Source of the DNA: Streptomyces sp. B93
GTDB taxonomy: Bacteria > Actinomycetota > Actinomycetes > Streptomycetales > Streptomycetaceae
DNA length: 64,000 nucleotides
Direction of reading: 5' to 3'
NCBI RefSeq assembly: GCF_018070565.1
Contig: NZ_JAGPXL010000025.1
Location: 1 to 64,000 of the forward strand
Of this stretch, positions 59,433 to 64,000 are shown piece after piece (within the stretch, counting starts at the first letter, position 1; every line of letters begins with the position of its first letter). The notes under the pieces are model-generated. The model was not told the origin of the DNA, did no database searches, and saw only the letters and a list, made by a program, of their open reading frames with translations. A program made the translations under genes and the position numbers.

Positions 59433-59961
59433 ATGAGACGTATCCGCCTATGGGTGGCGACGGCGGTGGGGGCCGCACTGACCGGTGTGATCACACCGAT
59501 CGGCCGCACCGACACACTCCCGACCAGTGTGACCGTCGCCCCCGACCCGGCCGGTGCCGTCACGGTCCGGCTGATCACCGGGGACCGGGTGACGGTCACC
59601 ACCGACGCCACGGGCGAGCGGACCGTGGACATCCGGCCCGGCGCCGGACGCACCAAGGTGCTGTTCCGGACCGTCGAGGAGCGGGGTCGGCTGTCGGTGA
59701 TCCCCTCGGACGCCGCCCCCGGACGGACCGCCCGCCCCGCACGGGGTGCGGGTGCGAGTGGAGGCGTCGTACGACGACGGCCGCAGCTGGCACCGGGCCA
59801 CGGTGCGCCCCGACGGCACCAACGCCTTCGAGGCGACGGTCGAGCGGCCCTCCGGTCCGCGCGGTGACGCCCCGGTCACCCTGCGGGTCAGCGCCGAGGA
59901 CGGGGCGGGCAACACCGTACGGCAGACCGTGACCCGGGCCTATCTGCACCGAGGCCCGTGA
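59433..59961 (+). pseudogene. S8 protease pseudogene with internal deletion
   Basis: The first part (59433 to about 59730) encodes a signal peptide (MRRIRLWVATAVGAALTGVI) and a propeptide start, VTVRLITGDRVTVTTDATGE, as in S8 proteases of the neighbouring type. At about 59730-59745 the frame changes and the sequence jumps to the extreme C-terminus, VRVEASYDDGRSWHRATVRP ... TVTRAYLHRGP, matching the end of the intact protease (SYDDGATWHRATL ... RIDRAFGVR). The whole catalytic domain is missing. It faces away from the intact paralogue. Confidence 0.8.
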
Positions 59962-60091
59962 CACACCGGATCACATCGGCGGGTGTGGGAAGTAACGCCT
60001 TTCCGCACCCGCCACCGCACACTGAAATTCACACTTCATGCAGTAGCGTGCTCCTGTCGGTTCCGGAAACGTTCGGCGCGGGAGGGTGACC

Positions 60092-61096
60092 ATGACACTG
60101 GAGGTCGCCGGGCTCTCCCCCGCCGAGGAGTCCGTCTACCGGCTGCTCGTGACTCAATAGGGCAGCTCACCGCCGACGACTTGGTGCAGCGCCTGGACCT
60201 GGACGCGCCCCTCGTGGCGTCCACACTGGCCAGGCTGACCGCGCAGGGCCTGGCCAGCCGCTCCGACGAGTTGCCCCACCGCTACCGGGCGACGCCCCCG
60301 GACGTGGCGCTGCTCCCCCGGCTCCAGCACCACGCCGAGGCGCTCGACCTCGCCCGGGCGGAGGTGGCCGGTCTGCTGGAAGCGCACCGGGCGAGCACGG
60401 GCGGGCGGAACACCGGACACCTCGTGGAGGTGATCACCGGCGCGGAGTCGCTGCGCCAGCACCCTGCGGCACCTCCAGTGCGCGGCCCGCGACGAGATGC
60501 TCTGGTTCTGCAAGCCGCAGTACGTGGCGATGCCCGCCGGGAGCAACCAGGCCGAGTTCGACGCCCTGGCGCGCGGCGTGCGCTACCGAGTGCTGTACGA
60601 GAAGGGCTACTTCGACGACGAGGGCGCCGTCGACAACGTGGCCAGGGCGGTGCACGCCGGGGAGATCGCCCGCGCCGTCCCGCATCTGCCGCTGCGGCTG
60701 GCGATCGCGGACCGGTCGATCGCCGTCTGCCCGCTCGTACCCGGCGGCGCCCAGGGCAGCCCGGAGCCGCCGACCGCGGCCCTGATCCGCGACAGCAGCC
60801 TCCTCGCCGCGCTGACCGCGCTCTTCGAGCGGTACTGGGAGGACGCGGTCCCCCTGGTCGTCGATGACTCCGGAGCCGTCACCGGTACCGACGCCGCCGC
60901 CCCCGATCCGCTGTCCGCCCTGGACCGCAGACTGCTGTCGCTGCTCGTCGCGGGGATCGCCGACAAGGCGATAGCGACCCAGATCGGACTGAGCCGACGC
61001 ACCGTGCAGCGCCATGTCCAGCGGATGATGCAGCTGGCGGGCGCCACCACCCGGACCCAGCTCGCGTGGCAGGCGGCCGGCCGCGGCTGGCTGTGA
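60092..61096 (+). pseudogene. TrmB/LuxR-type regulator with two compensating frameshifts
   Basis: ATG at 60092 begins TLEVAGLSPAEESVYRLLVT and meets TAG at 60158. Homology continues in another frame (LTADDLVQRLDLDAPLVAST ... VEVITGAESL, to about 60465), then returns to the first frame (STLRHLQCAARDEMLWFCKP to the end). The C-terminus is a LuxR HTH (DKAIATQIGLSRRTVQRHVQ). An undisturbed gene would give about 334 residues: N-terminal TrmB winged helix, sensor, C-terminal LuxR. Two opposite indels are needed, so it is a pseudogene unless the bases are wrong. Confidence 0.75.
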
Positions 61097-61181
61097 CGCC
61101 GCCGTCGGCCACCGCCCGGGGTGCCCGGGCCAGTGACCTTTGCCATCCTGACACTCAGGGAGCGCGAGGGGACTGGTTGCG

Positions 61182-63578
61182 GTGAGCACCCCACACACAG
61201 CGGAACGGCGGTCGTCGGCGCGGCGGCCCCACACGGACGCCGAACTGGTGGTCGACCGGCACGGAACCGTCGTCGGCTGGAGTACGGCCGCCCATGACCT
61301 GCTGGGCTTCACGGAGTCGGAGGTGCGCGGCAGGCCGGTGAGCGCGCTGCTCGCCCCGAAGCGGCCGCTGGCCCTCGACGGCAGCGCCGCCGCCGAGGAG
61401 GACGCCTCGGCGGCGGTCGTGCTGCGCGACCGCGACGGCCGCGCACGGGCGTGCCGGGTGCGGATACGCCCCACCGACCGGCCGCCGGGCGGCTGGACCG
61501 TGCTGGTGACACCGGTCACGGCCGCCCCGGAGGGGCGGACCGTCGACGAGGCGCTGCTCGACACGCTGTTCAACCAGTCCCCCACGAGTCTCTGCGTCTA
61601 CGACTCCGATCTGCGCCTGCGTCGGTGCAATCCGGCGGCGCGCGGACTTGAGGGCCTGTTCGCGGACGACTCCATCGGCCGGATGCCGCACGAGCTGTGG
61701 CCCGACTCCAACTCGACCGAGTTCGAGGGGCGGATGCGGGAGGTGCTGGAGTCGGGGACACCGGTCCTGGACTTCGACAAGCACGGGCGGCCACCGGACG
61801 ATCCCGGCCATGAGCACGTCTTCGCCAACTCGATCTTCCGGCTGGAGGATCCGGCCGGGCAGGTGGTGGGCCTCGCCACCACCGCGGTGGAGATCACGGC
61901 CCAGCGGGTCGCGGAGGAGCGCATCGCCCTGCTCGCCGACGCCAGCACCCTGATCGGCACGTCCCTCGACGTGGTGGAGACCGGTCAGCAGCTCGCCGAC
62001 GTGGTCGTCCCCCGGTTCGCTGACGCCGCCACGGTCGATGTGCTCGCGCCCGTGCTCTCCGGTGCGGAACCCGACCCGTCCCGGGCCGGTCTCCTCAGGG
62101 TCGGTCTGCGGTACGCCGACGACACCGCCGCACCAGACCGCACGGACCGCACCGGTCGGCCCGTGCTGCCCTTCCCGGCGTCCGACGGCGGGCAGCTGGC
62201 CGGTCTGGAACCGCGCCGCGCGGACATCCTGCTGCCGGACGACGGGGAGCCGCTGTACCGGGGCACGCGCGGTGAGCGGCCCGCGCACTCCCTCGTCGTC
62301 CCGATGCGCGTCCGGGACACCGTCGTCGGCGTGGTGACGTACTACCGGTTCGATCCGGACGGCGGCTTCTCCGACTTCGACGTCCTGACGGCACGTGACC
62401 TCTCCTCCCGCGCGGCCGTCAGCATCGACAACGCGCGCCGCTACACCCGGGAGCACTGTGCCGCACGGGCCTTGCAGCGTGAGCTGCTCCCCCGGCACGC
62501 CGACGAGCAGAGCGCCGTGCGGACCGCCCACTACTTCGCCGCCGCCACCACGGGCGCGAACTGGTTCGACGTGATCCCGGTGTCCGGGGCGCGGGTGGCT
62601 CTCGTCGTCGGCACCACCGACGAGAGCGGCCTGTCCGGCGCCGCCGCCATCGGGCGGCTGGGGACGGCCGTGCACGCGCTGACGGACCTGGACCTCGATC
62701 CGGCGGAGGTGCTGGCCCGGCTGGACGCCCTGGTGACGCGGATCGCGGGCGGCGGCGGCGCGGGTGCCGCGGCCCGGGACGGCGGCGAGGGCTCCCGGAT
62801 CACCTGCACCTACGCCGTCTACGACCCCGCCACCGGTCGGCTGTCCCTGGCCAGCGCCGGGCAGCCCGCGCCCCTCGTGGCCACGCCGGACGGCGGCGTA
62901 CGGCCGCTCACCGCGTCGGCGGGCCCGCCGCTGGGCGCGGCCGGGCGGCAGACCGCCGCCGAGGACGTCGACCTGCCCGCCGACAGCACGCTGATGTTCT
63001 ATACCCCGGCGCTGGCGCCTGACCGCGGCCCGGACGGGGAGCGGCCGCGTTCCCTCACCGCCCCCCTGGCCTCGGCGTCCGGCCGTTCGCTGGCCGAGCT
63101 GCGCGAGGACGTGCTGGCGGCCGCGTCCGGGGACGGCCCCGCGCCGCCGGGGGCGGTGCTGCTGCTGGCCCGCACCCGGCGTTTGGACGAGAACCACATG
63201 TCCGCCTGGGACCTGCCGAGCGACCCGGCTGTGGTGGCCACGGCGCGCAACCTGGTGCAGCGGCAGCTCGACGTCTGGGGCCTGGAGGAGACGGCGTTCG
63301 TGACGGAGCTGGTGGTCAGCGAGCTGGTCACCAACGCGATCCGCTATGCGGAGGGGCCCATCGGGCTGCGGATCATCCACGACCAGCACACGCTGATCTG
63401 CGAGGTGTCCGACGGCAGCACCACGGCCCCGCATCTGCGCTACGCACGAACCGGGGACGAGGGGGGCCGGGGGCTGTTCCTCGTCGCCCAGCTCACCCAG
63501 CGCTGGGGCACCCGGTTCAGCGACACCGGCAAGACGATCTGGACGGAGCAGGACGTGGCGGACGAGGCGCCGCTGTGA
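61182..63578 (+). CDS. PAS-PAS-GAF-PP2C-HATPase regulatory phosphatase
   Basis: A 798-residue cytoplasmic signalling protein. PAS 1 (about 20-110, VVDRHGTVVGWSTAAHDLLG), PAS 2 (about 125-240, LCVYDSDLRLRRCNPAARGL), GAF (about 245-425), a SpoIIE-type PP2C phosphatase (about 435-680, ARALQRELLPRH ... YDPATGRLSLASAGQPAPLV) and a C-terminal SpoIIAB-like HATPase (about 690-790, LVVSELVTNAIRYAEGP; GGRGLFLVAQ). The PP2C part lacks the usual Asp-rich metal motif (GANWFDVIPV in place of GGDWYDVI), so phosphatase activity may be weak. It probably controls an anti-anti-sigma factor. GTG start at 61182. Confidence 0.9.
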   Translation: MSTPHTAERRSSARRPHTDAELVVDRHGTVVGWSTAAHDLLGFTESEVRGRPVSALLAPKRPLALDGSAAAEEDASAAVVLRDRDGRARACRVRIRPTDRPPGGWTVLVTPVTAAPEGRTVDEALLDTLFNQSPTSLCVYDSDLRLRRCNPAARGLEGLFADDSIGRMPHELWPDSNSTEFEGRMREVLESGTPVLDFDKHGRPPDDPGHEHVFANSIFRLEDPAGQVVGLATTAVEITAQRVAEERIALLADASTLIGTSLDVVETGQQLADVVVPRFADAATVDVLAPVLSGAEPDPSRAGLLRVGLRYADDTAAPDRTDRTGRPVLPFPASDGGQLAGLEPRRADILLPDDGEPLYRGTRGERPAHSLVVPMRVRDTVVGVVTYYRFDPDGGFSDFDVLTARDLSSRAAVSIDNARRYTREHCAARALQRELLPRHADEQSAVRTAHYFAAATTGANWFDVIPVSGARVALVVGTTDESGLSGAAAIGRLGTAVHALTDLDLDPAEVLARLDALVTRIAGGGGAGAAARDGGEGSRITCTYAVYDPATGRLSLASAGQPAPLVATPDGGVRPLTASAGPPLGAAGRQTAAEDVDLPADSTLMFYTPALAPDRGPDGERPRSLTAPLASASGRSLAELREDVLAAASGDGPAPPGAVLLLARTRRLDENHMSAWDLPSDPAVVATARNLVQRQLDVWGLEETAFVTELVVSELVTNAIRYAEGPIGLRIIHDQHTLICEVSDGSTTAPHLRYARTGDEGGRGLFLVAQLTQRWGTRFSDTGKTIWTEQDVADEAPL

Positions 63579-63585
63579 TTTCGGT

Positions 63586-64000
63586 TCACGCCTCGATCAG
63601 CTGTTTGCGGTAGTCGCGGGGCGACAACCCGGTGACGCGTTTGAAGGCGACGCTCAGCGCGCTCTCGGAGCCGTAGCCGATGTCGTGGGCGATGGCGGCG
63701 ACGGTGTCACCGCCCTGCCGCAGCCGCCGGGCGGCGAGTTCGATGCGCCATCGCGTCAGGTACTCGAGGGGGCCCTGCCCGACCGTCTCCTTGAAGCGGG
63801 CGGCGAGCGTCGAGCGGGACACCGCGCCGGAGCGGGCGAGGTCGGCCACGGTCCACGGGCGGGCGGGGTCGCCGTGCATGGCGGTCAGCGCGGCGGCCAC
63901 GGCGGGGTCGGCGAGACCGGCCAGCCAGCCGGACATCGTCCGCGGTTCCCGGGCCAGGTGCAGCCGCAGTACGTGGACGAGCATGACGACGGCGAGATGC
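63586..64000 (-). CDS. AraC family regulator, C-terminal part (cut by window end)
   Basis: The open frame continues past position 64000, so the 5' end is outside the window. The visible 138 residues end in a full AraC DNA-binding domain: WTVADLARSGAVSRSTLAAR as the first HTH and AAIAHDIGYGSESALSVAFK as the second, with FKRVTGLSPRDYRKQ at the end. The N-terminal stretch (VLRLHLAREPRTMSGWLAGL) fits the cupin_6-containing AraC group. Its role is unknown; the PAS-GAF phosphatase gene is convergent, 7 bp away. Confidence 0.87.
   Translation of the reverse strand, partial: HLAVVMLVHVLRLHLAREPRTMSGWLAGLADPAVAAALTAMHGDPARPWTVADLARSGAVSRSTLAARFKETVGQGPLEYLTRWRIELAARRLRQGGDTVAAIAHDIGYGSESALSVAFKRVTGLSPRDYRKQLIEA

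Noticed and set aside
1..64000. CRISPR arrays, rRNA and tRNA genes
   Set aside because: No regularly spaced direct repeats of 25-40 bp and no convincing T-loop/anticodon structures were noticed by eye; no software scan was possible.

Overview
The window is high-GC actinobacterial DNA, most likely Streptomyces. The evidence is strong third-position G/C bias, many GTG and some TTG starts, two perfect CebR boxes (TGGGAGCGCTCCCA), many secreted hydrolases, many TetR/MarR/AraC/HxlR regulators and a PAS-GAF-PP2C-HATPase phosphatase. The density of secreted enzymes, gene remnants and an IS110 tail suggests a chromosome arm (inference). I saw no rRNA, tRNA or CRISPR array.

Layout. 1-5.4 kb: the 3' end of an IS110-type transposase, an SDR behind a MerR-type promoter, a divergent TetR/SDR pair with clear operators, a gene remnant, and a divergent GlxA-type regulator/quinone oxidoreductase pair. 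5.4-8.2 kb: an Excalibur protein, a GH5 cellulase flanked by two CebR boxes, and MscL. 8.2-10 kb: a gene graveyard (MFS, HATPase, LysR and SDR fragments). 10-13.2 kb: secreted peptidoglycan amidase, GH25 lysozyme and an RCC1-repeat lipoprotein. 13.6-16.7 kb: methyltransferase, RibD/DHFR-like reductase, orphan OLD-type TOPRIM protein and GNAT. 16.8-23.7 kb: secreted GH27 alpha-galactosidase, type II NADH dehydrogenase-like protein, acetyltransferase/TetR, a coiled-coil/winged-helix protein, and an imine-reductase-like/HxlR divergent pair.

23.8-31.4 kb is the most unusual part: a tight forward run of a cupin, three paralogous proteins that look like very divergent TOPRIM/Spo11-TopoVIA-like proteins (two with an N-terminal zinc ribbon and membrane segments), an acidic-tailed protein, an asparagine-synthetase homologue without the glutaminase Cys, and an aldehyde dehydrogenase. 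I do not recognise this set as a described system. 31.3-39.1 kb: TetR, a second coiled-coil/winged-helix protein, a 1440-residue secreted fusion of GH92 mannosidase with a purple-acid-phosphatase-like domain, and a Tat-exported phosphoesterase-LamG protein, together suggesting use of mannose- and phosphate-containing glycans.

39.3-55.4 kb is an oxidoreductase island: two MarR regulators, cupin, an LLM-flavin/BBE-FAD fusion enzyme, pirin, aryl-alcohol-type dehydrogenase, aldehyde dehydrogenase, MFS exporter, metallo-beta-lactamase-fold protein, a three-subunit molybdenum hydroxylase and an acyl-CoA-dehydrogenase-fold monooxygenase. Related short motifs precede several of its units, suggesting one regulon for alcohol/aldehyde oxidation. 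55.4-64 kb: a large secreted S8 protease, an internally deleted paralogue facing away from it, a TrmB/LuxR-type regulator with two compensating frameshifts, the PAS-GAF-phosphatase, and an AraC regulator cut by the window end.
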